Source: Janthinobacterium violaceinigrum (GTDB lineage Bacteria > Pseudomonadota > Gammaproteobacteria > Burkholderiales > Burkholderiaceae_D). From it: 64,000 nucleotides of DNA. How positions within the stretch are numbered: position 1 is the first letter of the stretch; every line of letters begins with the position of its first letter. The stretch lies in NCBI RefSeq assembly GCF_009208555.1, contig NZ_WFLI01000014.1:1-64000 (forward strand), written 5' to 3'. The notes under the pieces are model-generated. The model worked only from the letters and a program-made list of their open reading frames with translations. It was not told the origin of the DNA and did not search any database. Both the position numbers and the translations under genes were made by a program. Positions 15,384 through 24,133 of this stretch are shown here, piece by piece.

Positions 15384-16389
15384 TCCAGGCTCTGGCATGC
15401 CGCCAGCCGACTACGCCATCCTGCAGGAAGCGGCAGAATGGTTTGCCGTGCTGCGCGCCGACGATGCCGGTCCTGCCGACCAGCAAGCCTGGGAGCGCTG
15501 GCATGCCAGCTCGTCCGCCCACCGCGCCGCCTGGCGCAGGGTGGAAGCCGTCAGCGCCGAATTTCGCCAGGTGCCGGCGCAACCGGCGCGCGAGGCGCTT
15601 GACGCTGCCGGTTCCCGCGAGGCGCAAGCGCGCCGCCGCGCCGTCGTCAAGGGTTTGCTGGCGCTGTGCCTGACCACTGGCACGGGGGGCGCCGTGCTGC
15701 TGCGGCGCGATACGCGCAGCTGGGTCGCCAGCCTGAATGCGGGCGAAAAAACGGCGGTGGGCGCCATCCGCCAGCTGGCGCTGGCCGACGGCTCGCAGCT
15801 GTGGCTGAACACGGCCACCGCCCTCGACCTCGATTACAGCCCCGGCCTGCGCCGCATCGCGCTGCATGGCGGGGAAATCTATCTCGCCACGGCCCGCGAC
15901 AGCCAGCAGCCGGCGCGGCCGCTGGTGGTCGACACGGTCCACGGCCGCCTGCGCGCGCTGGGCACGCGTTTCAGCGTGCAGCCGCAGGACGGCGCCACCC
16001 TGCTGGCCGTCTACGAGGGCAGCGTCGAGGTGGCGCCCCGCGATGGCGGCGCGCCGCGCATCGTGCCGGCCGGCCGGCAAGTGCGCTTTGGCGACGGCTT
16101 CATCGGTGAGCCCTTCGCCGCCGACCCGAACGGGGCCGCCTGGATCGAATACCGCTTGCAGCCCGAGCAGATGCGGCTCGATGATTTCCTTGCGCAACTG
16201 TCGCGCTACCGGCGCGGCCACCTGGGCTGCGCGCCCGAAGTGGCGCACTTGCGCCTGGTGGGCAGCTACCCGCTGGCCGATACGGACCGCATCCTGGCGG
16301 CGCTGGAAGCGACCTTGCCCGTGAAAATCAATCGCCTGCATGACTGGTGGGTCACGGTGGAAGCCCAGCCGCCGCAGTCAAAACAGTAA
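15373..16389 (+). CDS. fecR: FecR-like anti-sigma/sigma regulator
   Basis: A 338-residue inner-membrane regulator that receives a signal from an STN-type TonB receptor and controls FecI. The cytoplasmic N-terminal domain contains the family pattern AAEWFAVLRAD...QQAWERWHASSSAHRAAW (about residues 20-54), one membrane segment lies near 92-110, and the periplasmic FecR domain follows (LADGSQLWLNTATAL, GEIYLATARD, VVDTVHGRLRALGTRFSV). An internal ATG at codon 9 is an alternative start. It sits between its sigma factor and its likely receptor, 92 bp before the latter. Confidence 0.92.
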   Translation: MPPDPGSGMPPADYAILQEAAEWFAVLRADDAGPADQQAWERWHASSSAHRAAWRRVEAVSAEFRQVPAQPAREALDAAGSREAQARRRAVVKGLLALCLTTGTGGAVLLRRDTRSWVASLNAGEKTAVGAIRQLALADGSQLWLNTATALDLDYSPGLRRIALHGGEIYLATARDSQQPARPLVVDTVHGRLRALGTRFSVQPQDGATLLAVYEGSVEVAPRDGGAPRIVPAGRQVRFGDGFIGEPFAADPNGAAWIEYRLQPEQMRLDDFLAQLSRYRRGHLGCAPEVAHLRLVGSYPLADTDRILAALEATLPVKINRLHDWWVTVEAQPPQSKQ

Positions 16390-16411
16390 ATAAGAATATT
16401 TCTCAAAAAGT

Positions 16412-16448
16412 GGTTCCCTTTTTGAAAAGTTGTTTGGCAAGGTAGAAG
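16412..16448 (+). promoter_or_regulatory. Probable FecI-dependent promoter of the STN receptor gene
   Basis: GGTTCCCTTTTTG (16412-16424), nine bases, then TTGGCAAGGTA (16434-16444) followed by GAAG. Exactly the same two blocks at the same spacing occur at 21398-21434. The position between fecR and the receptor, where FecI promoters normally lie, supports an ECF promoter. The block boundaries relative to -35 and -10 are inferred. Confidence 0.75.
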
Positions 16449-16480
16449 TAGCCTGCTCAACAAGACAATAAAGGAAATCC

Positions 16481-18886
16481 GTGCCGCTGTTCCCGTCCCG
16501 CCTGCCGTTTGCCCGCCGCCTGCTGCCGTTGTCCCTGGCCGCAGCGCTGCTGGCCATGCCTGCCATGTATGCGATGGCAGCGGCGGCCGGGGATGCGCCG
16601 CGCAGCTTCCGCATCGCCGCCGCGCCGCTGGGCCAGGCCCTGCGCCAGTTCGCCGGGCAGGCGGGGATCTTGCTGTCGGCCGAAGGCAGCTTGACGCAGG
16701 GCAAACGCAGCGGCGGCTTGAACGGGACCTTGTCGATTCCCCAGGGCTTGCAGCAATTGCTGGCGGGGACGGGTCTCGTGGCCGTGCAATTGCCGGACGG
16801 AAGTTATATCGTGCGTCTGGCGCCGCCGCCCGTGCGCGCCGACCTCGATGGCGTGGGCGCGGGCTTGCAGGTGCTGGCGCCCGTCACCGTGCAGGGCAGC
16901 GGCGACGATGGCTACCGCCGCCTCGGCTCGTCCGCTGCCAGCCGCAACGACACGGCCCTGCATGACACGCCGCAGGCCGTCAGCGTGGTAAGCCGCGAAT
17001 TGATACGCGACCAGGACATGCGCACCTTGGCCGACGCCATGCGCTACATGCCCGGCGTGGGCACGGCCGCAGGCGAGGGCAACCGCGATACGGCCGTGAT
17101 GCGCGGCAACAGCTCGACCTCGGATTTTTACCTGGACGGCATGCGCGACGACGTGCAGTACTACCGCGATTTCTACAATATCGAAGCGGTCGAGGCCATC
17201 AAGGGACCGAACGCCCTGGTCTTCGGCCATGGCGGCGGCGGTGGCGTGATCAACCGGACCACCAAGCAGCCGCAGTGGGTCGATGGGGGCGAAGCAACGC
17301 TGAGCCTGGGCGTCTGGCGCAACGGGCGCGCCGCCATCGATCTGCAACAGGTCGTGGGCAGCGACGTGGCCGTGCGGATCAACGCCATGGCGGAAAACAG
17401 CGGCTCTTTTCGCCAGGGCGTCAAAGTGCGCCGCAGCGCCGTCAATCCCGTCGTGGCCTGGCGCCTGTCGCCGCGCACCTCGGTGCAAGCCAGCTATGAA
17501 CATTTCCGCGACGACCGCGTGACGGACCGGGGCCTGCCTTCGTACCGGGGCCGGCCGTTCGACACGGATCCGTCGACGTTTTTCGGCATCGCCGGCAGCA
17601 GCCCGTCGTGGGCCTACATCGACGCGCTGGGCGTGAGCGTCGAACATGCGTTCGCCGGCGGCGCGGTCTTGCGCAACCGCACGCGCCTGGCCGATTACGA
17701 CAAGCTGTACCAGAATGCCTTTCCCGGCCCCGTCAGCGCGGATGGCGCCAGCGTGACGGTGCTGGCGTACAACAGCGCCACCCGGCGGCGCAACCTGTTC
17801 AACCAGACGGACGTGGAGTGGACGGTGACGGCCGGGGTCGTGCAGCACCGCCTGACGGCAGGCGGGGAACTGGGCCGACAGACGACGGACAATCTGCGCA
17901 ACACCGGTTATTTCACGACCCTGGGCGAGGGCGTCACGCACATCAGCCTGCCCACATCGCAGCCCGTGACGGACTTGCCCGTGACCTTCCACCCCAGCGC
18001 CACGGATGCCGACAACCATGGCGTGGCCGACACGGCCGCCCTGTACCTGCAGGATCAGGTCCGCTTCAGCCCGCGCTGGCAGGCGATTGCCGGCCTGCGC
18101 TACGAGCGCTTTGCCGTCGATTTCCTCAACCGCCGCAATGGCGCGCGCATTGCCCGCACGGATGCGCCGTGGTCGCCGCGCGCGGCCCTGATCTATCAGC
18201 CCGTGCCGGCCCTGTCGCTGTATGCGAGCGTCAGCCAGTCGTTCCTGCCGCGCGCGGGAGAGCAACTGGCGTCATTGACGCCCAGCAATGCCGTGTTCGA
18301 ACCTGAGCGTTTTCGCAACGTGGAAGCGGGCGTGAAATGGGACGCCACGGCGGACCTGTCGGCCAGCGCGGCCCTGTACCGTTTGGCGCGCAGCAAGGTT
18401 GCCGTCACCGATCCGAACGACGCCACGCGGGCCGTGCTGGTCGATGGCCAGCGCAGCGAGGGGCTGGAACTGGAAGTCAAGGGCAAGGTCCAACCTGGGT
18501 GGAGCATCGCGGGCGGCTATGCGTGGCAGCGGGCCGTGCTGACGGCCACGCAATCTGCCTCGGCACTGGAAGGCGCCACGGTGGCACATGTGCCCCGGCA
18601 CAGCCTGTCGCTGTGGAACCGCTACGATTTTTCGCCCGCCTGGGGCGCGGCGCTGGGCATCATTGCCCGCAGCGCCGTGTATGCGTCCGTGTCGAATACG
18701 GTGGCGCTGCCGGGATTTGCCCGCGCCGATGGCGCGCTCTACTTCAAGCCCCAGGAAAAATTTCAGCTGCAGCTGAACGTGGAAAACCTGTTCAACAGAA
18801 AATATTTTGCCTCCGCCCACAGCAACGACAACATCGCGCCCGGCTCGCCCCGGGCGTTGCGCATGACGGCGCTGTGGCGGTTCTAG
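16481..18886 (+). CDS. TonB-dependent siderophore receptor with STN signalling domain
   Basis: An 801-residue outer-membrane receptor and transducer. After the signal peptide (to about residue 35) an STN domain spans roughly 40-112 (SFRIAAAPLGQALRQFAGQA, GTLSIPQGLQQLLAGTGL), then the plug (DTPQAVSVVSRELIRDQDM, YNIEAVEAIKGPNALVFG) and a barrel ending LRMTALWRF. The STN domain contacts FecR in the periplasm, so ligand binding can activate FecI. The start is GTG at 16481 with AAGGAAA seven bases upstream. Together with fecI and fecR it forms a complete cell-surface signalling unit. The ligand is not predictable from sequence alone. Confidence 0.93.
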   Translation: MPLFPSRLPFARRLLPLSLAAALLAMPAMYAMAAAAGDAPRSFRIAAAPLGQALRQFAGQAGILLSAEGSLTQGKRSGGLNGTLSIPQGLQQLLAGTGLVAVQLPDGSYIVRLAPPPVRADLDGVGAGLQVLAPVTVQGSGDDGYRRLGSSAASRNDTALHDTPQAVSVVSRELIRDQDMRTLADAMRYMPGVGTAAGEGNRDTAVMRGNSSTSDFYLDGMRDDVQYYRDFYNIEAVEAIKGPNALVFGHGGGGGVINRTTKQPQWVDGGEATLSLGVWRNGRAAIDLQQVVGSDVAVRINAMAENSGSFRQGVKVRRSAVNPVVAWRLSPRTSVQASYEHFRDDRVTDRGLPSYRGRPFDTDPSTFFGIAGSSPSWAYIDALGVSVEHAFAGGAVLRNRTRLADYDKLYQNAFPGPVSADGASVTVLAYNSATRRRNLFNQTDVEWTVTAGVVQHRLTAGGELGRQTTDNLRNTGYFTTLGEGVTHISLPTSQPVTDLPVTFHPSATDADNHGVADTAALYLQDQVRFSPRWQAIAGLRYERFAVDFLNRRNGARIARTDAPWSPRAALIYQPVPALSLYASVSQSFLPRAGEQLASLTPSNAVFEPERFRNVEAGVKWDATADLSASAALYRLARSKVAVTDPNDATRAVLVDGQRSEGLELEVKGKVQPGWSIAGGYAWQRAVLTATQSASALEGATVAHVPRHSLSLWNRYDFSPAWGAALGIIARSAVYASVSNTVALPGFARADGALYFKPQEKFQLQLNVENLFNRKYFASAHSNDNIAPGSPRALRMTALWRF

Positions 18887-18979
18887 TTTTGTCGTACCCA
18901 AGCAATCAACGAGCCAGCCAGGCGCCACGGCGCAGTAGCCAGCCATAATTTAATCCATCCGATAGAGTGAAAGATAGCG

Positions 18980-21328
18980 ATGACATTGAAAGACCAAGCG
19001 GGCGCCGCCAAGCCGGCCGCCATCATCCGCAGCCGCAAGCACCAGACCGCCGCCGCGCCCCGCATGCACGGCACGGCCCTGGCCGCGTTCGCCACCCTGG
19101 CCATGCCGCTGGCGCTGCACGCGCAAACGGTGGACAAGCCGCAGCAGTTGCAAGAAGTCAAGGTCGTGGGCACGGCTGACCGCCTGATCCAGGCGCCCGT
19201 CAAATCGGCCAACGACAAGCTGACGGCGCCGCTGCTGGACACGCCGAAATCCGTGACGGTGATTCCCGCCGAAATCATTTCGCAAACGGGCGCCGTCTCG
19301 CTGACGGATGCGCTGCGCACCGTGCCGGGCATCACCATCGGCGCCGGCGAAGGGGGCAATCCCGTGGGCGACAATCTGTTCATCCGCGGCTACAACGCGC
19401 AAACGGATACGTATATCGACGGCATCCGCGACACGGGTTCCCAATCGCGTGAAATCTTTGCGCTGGAACAAATCGAAGTCGTCAAGGGCCCGAACTCGGC
19501 CTACGGCGGACGCTCGTCCGCAGGCGGCGGCGTCAACCTGATCAGCAAGACGCCGAAGGCGGAAGATTTCACCAACGCCACCGTGGGCCTGGGCAGCGCC
19601 AAGTACCGCCGCGCCACGGCCGACGTCAACCGCGTCATCAGCGACGACGTGGCCGTGCGCCTGAACGTGATGGCGCACGACGCCCACGTGGCCGGCCGCG
19701 ATTACATCAATGGCGACCGCTGGGGCATCGCGCCATCGATCACCTTCGGCCTGAAGTCGGCCACGCAAGCCACCCTCAGCTACTACCACATGCAGTCGAG
19801 CGAGTTGCCCGATACCGGCTTGCCGTTCAACAACCCGTTCTCTTCCGGCGCCAATGTGTCGAAAAACGGCAACGGCACGCCCGTCAACGTGCCGCGCGAA
19901 ACCTTCTATGGCCTGGTCAACCGCGACTTCCGCGACACGCAGAGCGATATCGGCACCATCGACGTGCGCCACGATTTCGGCAATAAATTGATTTTGCGCA
20001 ACGTGACCCGTTACGGCAAAACCAGCAACGACTACGTGTGGACCCAGCCCGACGATTCCAAGGGTAATACCATGCTGTACGGCACCGTCTGGCGCCGCGC
20101 CAACACGCGCACGACCGATACGGATGCACTGGCCAATGCGACCAGCCTGGGCGGCGAATTCCTGGCCGGCGGCGTGAAGCACACCTACACCGTGGGCCTG
20201 GAAATCAGCCGCGAGGAAACGGACCGCAGCTCTTATCTGTTCAGCCCGGGGACCAACAACCCGCTGGAAAAAGTCGGCACCAATTGCCCGACCTACGGCG
20301 CGGCCACCCTGTACAACTGCGCACCGTTGCTCAACCCGAACGCCAACGACCCATGGGTCTACACGCGCACGGTGTCGCCGGCCCGCACGAACATCGTCAC
20401 CAACACCCGTTCCGTGTACGGTTTCGACACCATCGAGTTCACGCCGCAATGGCTGCTCAACGTGGGCATCCGCTGGGATGACTACAAGAGTTCGCTGAAC
20501 ACGCCGCAATACACGCTCGACGGCAAGACCACCGCCGCCACCAGCGCCAATGTGCACGCCACGTTCGCCAGCTACCAGGCGGGCCTCGTCTACAAGCCAT
20601 CGACCAACAGCAGCGTATATGTGTCGTACGGCACCTCGTCCACGCCACCGGGCAATGACGGCGGCGACGGCATCGACGGCTTGACGGTCGCCATCCAGAA
20701 CCTGAAGCCGCAAGAAAGCAAGAGCTTCGAGCTGGGCACGAAATGGGAAGTGCTGCCGGGTGGCCGCCTGTCCGTGAGCGGCGCCTATTTCCAGAGCGAC
20801 ATGAGCAATGCGCGCGTGACGGCACCGGACGGCAGCACGCAAAACGTGGGCGACAAGCAAGTCAAGGGTATCGAGCTGGGCTTGAGCGGCAATATCACCA
20901 AGGAATGGTCGGTGTTTGGCGGCTACACGCACCTGAACGCCATCGTGGAAAACAATGGCTACACCAATACGGGCACGACGGCTGTGCCCGTGTATGCGCC
21001 ATCGCCGTACAACGGAAACCAGTTCCCCACCACGCCGAAAAACAGCGCCTCGCTGTGGACGTCCTACCTGGTCACGCCTGCCATCACGGTGGGCGGCGGC
21101 GTGAACTACGTCGATAAGGTCTATGCCAACGTGGCCAACAACAAATACGCGCCGGCCTACACGCGTTTCGACGCCATGGCCAGCTACGTGGTCAGCCGCA
21201 ACGTGACCCTGCAGCTGAATATCCAGAACCTGACGAACAAGCTGTATTTCGACAAGGTTTCCTCGCCGCATTACGCTGGCGTGGCTCCTGGCCGTTCCGC
21301 AACCCTGACGGCCAACATGAAGTTCTGA
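18980..21328 (+). CDS. TonB-dependent siderophore receptor, Fiu-like
   Basis: A 782-residue outer-membrane receptor without an STN domain. The signal region is long, with a basic start and hydrophobic core ALAAFATLAMPLALHAQ at about 35-50. Plug motifs are LLDTPKSVTVIPAEII, LFIRGYNAQTDTYIDGIRD and LEQIEVVKGPNSAYGGR; the barrel ends ATLTANMKF. The overall pattern resembles the catecholate receptor Fiu. It follows the STN receptor by 93 bp on the same strand with no clear terminator between, so read-through from the FecI promoter is possible. No clear Fur box is seen directly upstream, and the ribosome-binding site is weak. Confidence 0.92.
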   Translation: MTLKDQAGAAKPAAIIRSRKHQTAAAPRMHGTALAAFATLAMPLALHAQTVDKPQQLQEVKVVGTADRLIQAPVKSANDKLTAPLLDTPKSVTVIPAEIISQTGAVSLTDALRTVPGITIGAGEGGNPVGDNLFIRGYNAQTDTYIDGIRDTGSQSREIFALEQIEVVKGPNSAYGGRSSAGGGVNLISKTPKAEDFTNATVGLGSAKYRRATADVNRVISDDVAVRLNVMAHDAHVAGRDYINGDRWGIAPSITFGLKSATQATLSYYHMQSSELPDTGLPFNNPFSSGANVSKNGNGTPVNVPRETFYGLVNRDFRDTQSDIGTIDVRHDFGNKLILRNVTRYGKTSNDYVWTQPDDSKGNTMLYGTVWRRANTRTTDTDALANATSLGGEFLAGGVKHTYTVGLEISREETDRSSYLFSPGTNNPLEKVGTNCPTYGAATLYNCAPLLNPNANDPWVYTRTVSPARTNIVTNTRSVYGFDTIEFTPQWLLNVGIRWDDYKSSLNTPQYTLDGKTTAATSANVHATFASYQAGLVYKPSTNSSVYVSYGTSSTPPGNDGGDGIDGLTVAIQNLKPQESKSFELGTKWEVLPGGRLSVSGAYFQSDMSNARVTAPDGSTQNVGDKQVKGIELGLSGNITKEWSVFGGYTHLNAIVENNGYTNTGTTAVPVYAPSPYNGNQFPTTPKNSASLWTSYLVTPAITVGGGVNYVDKVYANVANNKYAPAYTRFDAMASYVVSRNVTLQLNIQNLTNKLYFDKVSSPHYAGVAPGRSATLTANMKF

Positions 21329-21351
21329 TGTTCGCCCGTTTGAGCTAGCGC

Positions 21352-21389
21352 AAGGCGCCGTCCCGGCAGAGTGGGGCGGCGCCTTTTTT
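21352..21389 (+). terminator. Intrinsic terminator after the Fiu-like receptor
   Basis: GGCGCCG (21354-21360) pairs with CGGCGCC (21377-21383), followed by six T residues. It separates the receptor from the promoter of the Fur-like gene that begins nine bases later. Confidence 0.88.
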
Positions 21390-21397
21390 CATTTTCC

Positions 21398-21434
21398 GGT
21401 TCCCTTTTTGCGGTTTCGCTTGGCAAGGTAGGAA
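21398..21434 (+). promoter_or_regulatory. Probable FecI-dependent promoter of the Fur-like gene
   Basis: GGTTCCCTTTTTG (21398-21410), nine bases, then TTGGCAAGGTA (21420-21430) and GGAAG: the same blocks and spacing as the promoter at 16412. It lies 28 bp before the ATG of the Fur-family gene. Confidence 0.72.
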
Positions 21435-21461
21435 GAGCTGAACGCACAAGCGGAGAATCCC

Positions 21462-21959
21462 ATGCAAGACATTCCATACCAGGGCGATGGCCGCGTTTTC
21501 GACAGCCTGCGCGCCGTGCGCCTGCGCCCGACCAGCGCGCGCATCTGCATCTTGCAGGTGCTGACCGGCACGCAGCGGCAAGCGATGAATGCGGAAAGCA
21601 TTTATCAGCAACTGCTGCACATCGGCATTGCCGTCAGCCTGGGCACGATATACCGCGTGCTCAAGGAAATGGAGCAGGCGGGCTTGCTGCTGCGCGAGCG
21701 CGAAGCGAGTGCCAGCGGCAACAAGGCGCGCTATCTGATCAAGCCCGAGCGGGTGGCGGCGGACAGCTGCTACCTCGTGTGCCGCGTATGCGAACGCAGC
21801 GTGCTGGTGCAGGATGCGCCGCTGGTGGAGCAGCTGCGCCAGGCGGCGGCCGTGCACGGCATGGAAATCGGCGCCAACGTGCTGTCCGTGCAGATGCGCT
21901 GCAGCCAGTGCGCCGAGGACGCGCAGGCAGGGCGGGGCAGGGCGCTGCGGGCCGGCTGA
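21462..21959 (+). CDS. Fur-family regulator lacking the usual histidine metal ligands
   Basis: A 165-residue protein with the Fur winged-helix DNA-binding domain (RPTSARICILQVLTG, SIYQQLLHIGIAVSLGTIYR, VLKEMEQAGLL). The dimerisation domain keeps two CxxC pairs (C107/C110 and C147/C150), the structural zinc site. The family HHHDH segment is replaced by PERVAADSCYLVC, and only H53 and H132 remain in the whole protein, so the regulatory metal site appears lost. It may be a divergent Zur/Fur/PerR member responding to something else, or a constitutive repressor. GGAGA precedes the ATG. A FecI-type promoter lies directly upstream. Confidence 0.85.
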   Translation: MQDIPYQGDGRVFDSLRAVRLRPTSARICILQVLTGTQRQAMNAESIYQQLLHIGIAVSLGTIYRVLKEMEQAGLLLREREASASGNKARYLIKPERVAADSCYLVCRVCERSVLVQDAPLVEQLRQAAAVHGMEIGANVLSVQMRCSQCAEDAQAGRGRALRAG

Positions 21960-22076
21960 CGGCCCGGCTTTTGATGCGGCGCAACAAGGGGCGCCGGCCC
22001 ATCCGCCTCCTCGCCGGGCGGATTAGGCGCTACAATAGGGAATCTCTTTATTCTCCCTGACTCGTCTTCTGCTGCC

Positions 22077-23177
22077 ATGACCACTTCCACACCGAATCTC
22101 GTCGTCACCCCATCCGCCCACCCCCTGTCCGACGCCGAGCGCGCCGCGCGCATGGTCAATCCCGCTTTCGGCCGCATCTTCACCGACCACATGGTGGTGA
22201 TTCCTTACCGCGACGGCAAGTGGCAGCAGGGCGAACTGAAAGCCTACGGCCCGCTGATGCTGGACCCGTCCGCCTCGTCCCTGCACTACGGCCAGGCCAT
22301 CTTCGAAGGCTATAAAGCGTTTGCCCAGCCCGATGGCAGCATCAAGACGTTCCGTCCAGAACAGAACGCGGAACGCTTCAACCGCAGCGCCGCGCGCCTG
22401 GCCATGCCGGCCATCCCTGTCGAGCTGTTCCTGGAAGCGGGCGATGCGCTCATTTCGCAAGACCGCAACTGGGTGCCGAAGAACACGGGCGAGAGCCTGT
22501 ACATGCGTCCGCTGATGATCGCCACCGATCCTTACCTGGGCGTGCGTCCTTCGGAAGAATACCTGTTCGTGCTGTTCGCCTCGCCGGCCGGCGCCTACTT
22601 CCCGAAAGGCGTGAAACCCGTCACCGTGTGGATCAGCGAAGATTTTGTGCGCGCCGCACCGGGCGGCACGGGCGAAGCCAAGTGCGCGGGCAACTACGCG
22701 GCCAGCCTGATGGCCCAGTCGCAAGCGCAAGAGAAGGGCTGCGACCAGGTCGTGTGGCTGGACGCCGTGCACCGCGAGTTCATCGAGGAAATGGGCGGCA
22801 TGAATCTGTTCTTCGTGTACAAGGATGGCGACAAGGTCACCGTCGTGACGCCGGAATTGACGGGCACCCTGCTGCCAGGCATCACCCGCCGCAGCCTGCT
22901 GGAAATGGCGAAAGACCTGGGCTATGCGACGGAAGAGCGTAAATTGTCCGTCCAGCAATGGCGCGACGATATCGCCTCGGGCCGCATGACCGAAGTGTTC
23001 GCCTGCGGCACGGCCGCCGTCATCACGCCCGTGGGCGTGGCCAAGGCCAATGGCTTTGAAATGACCATCAACAACAATGAAAACGGCGCCGTCACCCTGG
23101 CCCTGCGCGAAGCACTGCTGGGCTTGCAGCATGGCACGGCACCGGACACGCACGGCTGGATGCACACCGTTTGCTAA
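22077..23177 (+). CDS. ilvE: Branched-chain amino acid aminotransferase
   Basis: A PLP-dependent class IV transaminase that makes or degrades valine, leucine and isoleucine. At 366 residues it matches the longer BCAT type, with family blocks LHYGQAIFEGYKAF, FRPEQNAERFNRSAARLAMP, YMRPLMIATDPYLGVRPSEEY, the PLP lysine in GEAKCAGNYAAS, VVWLDAVHREFIEEMGGMN and FACGTAAVITPVG. The ATG at 22077 follows a 117-bp gap after the Fur-like gene and has no obvious strong ribosome-binding site. A terminator follows. It is a housekeeping gene with no clear functional link to its neighbours. Confidence 0.95.
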   Translation: MTTSTPNLVVTPSAHPLSDAERAARMVNPAFGRIFTDHMVVIPYRDGKWQQGELKAYGPLMLDPSASSLHYGQAIFEGYKAFAQPDGSIKTFRPEQNAERFNRSAARLAMPAIPVELFLEAGDALISQDRNWVPKNTGESLYMRPLMIATDPYLGVRPSEEYLFVLFASPAGAYFPKGVKPVTVWISEDFVRAAPGGTGEAKCAGNYAASLMAQSQAQEKGCDQVVWLDAVHREFIEEMGGMNLFFVYKDGDKVTVVTPELTGTLLPGITRRSLLEMAKDLGYATEERKLSVQQWRDDIASGRMTEVFACGTAAVITPVGVAKANGFEMTINNNENGAVTLALREALLGLQHGTAPDTHGWMHTVC

Positions 23178-23201
23178 TTTGATGGTGTAATTTCCATACC
23201 G

Positions 23202-23228
23202 CGCCGGCACCCAGTTGCCGGCGTTTTT
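23202..23228 (+). terminator. Intrinsic terminator after ilvE
   Basis: CGCCGGCA (23202-23209), a six-base loop, then TGCCGGCG (23216-23223) and five T residues. It lies 24 bp after the ilvE stop. Confidence 0.9.
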
Positions 23229-23247
23229 ATATCTTGAAGGAAACTCG

Positions 23248-23964
23248 ATGAAAATCCGCTCCGTCTTGCCCGCGCTGGCCGCCGTGTTCCTCAGCCTGTC
23301 TGCCGGCGCCGTCCACGCGGCCGACGCCACGTGCGCCATTCCCCGCAATGTCAGCTACTACGATTACGACGTCAAGCCGTCGGACGAGAAAAACACGTGC
23401 TACAAGCAAAGCACGAACGTGCCCACCGACTACTTCATGCTGGCGCTGTCGTGGTCGCCCGGCTTTTGCGACAGCCAGCGCCGCCGTGGCGAAGTATCGA
23501 AGAAAGCCGCCTTCCAGTGCGCCGAGAGCAACCACTTCGGCTGGATCGTGCATGGCTTGTGGGCGCAATCGGACAATCCGGCCACCTGCGAAGATATTTC
23601 CGTCACGCCCCCGCGCAAGACGGAACTGCATCCGCGCTATTGCAAGGGCAATCTGCCGAAGCTGGCGCCAGCTGAGATCCTGCCCTACATGTGCATGCAG
23701 CCGGGCGAAGCCTTGCTGCAGGGCGAGTGGGAAAAACATGGCGCCTGCGATTTCGATTCGGCCAAGCAGTATTTCGAGAAAGAGCGCGAACTGTTCCAGG
23801 CCTTGAAGTTGCCGGACACCACCATGCCGAAAAACGAGCTGTTCCAGTGGATGAAGCAGCATAACCCGCAGCTGAAAGGCCGCTGGCTCGGCTATGAAAA
23901 GCACTCGGGCGAACTGCGCATCTGCTACTCGAAAGATTTCAAGGTTATCGATTGCAAGAAATAA
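23248..23964 (+). CDS. Secreted ribonuclease T2
   Basis: A 238-residue exported endoribonuclease that cleaves RNA through 2',3'-cyclic phosphates. A signal peptide ends near AVHAA (residue 25). The two catalytic segments are visible: LALSWSPGFC and FGWIVHGLWAQ with H102 (CAS I), and GEWEKHGAC with E160 and H164 (CAS II). Eleven or more cysteines suggest disulfides. The ATG at 23248 follows AAGGAAA; an in-frame upstream start lies in the ilvE terminator. It probably works in the periplasm or outside the cell in RNA scavenging. Confidence 0.93.
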   Translation: MKIRSVLPALAAVFLSLSAGAVHAADATCAIPRNVSYYDYDVKPSDEKNTCYKQSTNVPTDYFMLALSWSPGFCDSQRRRGEVSKKAAFQCAESNHFGWIVHGLWAQSDNPATCEDISVTPPRKTELHPRYCKGNLPKLAPAEILPYMCMQPGEALLQGEWEKHGACDFDSAKQYFEKERELFQALKLPDTTMPKNELFQWMKQHNPQLKGRWLGYEKHSGELRICYSKDFKVIDCKK

Positions 23965-24044
23965 AACTCGCGTAATCATCCGATAACAGGCAGCCCGGCC
24001 CGCAGCGGGGCTGTCCGGCAGACTCCGTTTATCCATGCTAGTGT

Positions 24045-24078
24045 CTTGCTTGCGGCCACATTATTGGCCGCTAACAAG
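24045..24078. repeat. Inverted repeat between the RNase T2 and MFS genes
   Basis: CTTGCTTGCGGCC (24045-24057) pairs with GGCCGCTAACAAG (24066-24078) at 11 of 13 positions around an 8-base loop. No T-run follows, so it could be an operator for the MFS gene at 24134 or a Rho-type hairpin. It lies in the 169-bp gap between the two genes. Confidence 0.5.
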
Positions 24079-24133
24079 AAGGTGCCCGGCGTAGGCGTGG
24101 CTGGCGGCGCGGCATGGAATTCGTATCGGATCA

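Noticed and set aside
18950..21271. A 773-codon open frame opposite the Fiu-like receptor
   Set aside because: Shadow of the receptor gene; the receptor has signal peptide, plug motifs and a terminal Phe, the antisense product has none.
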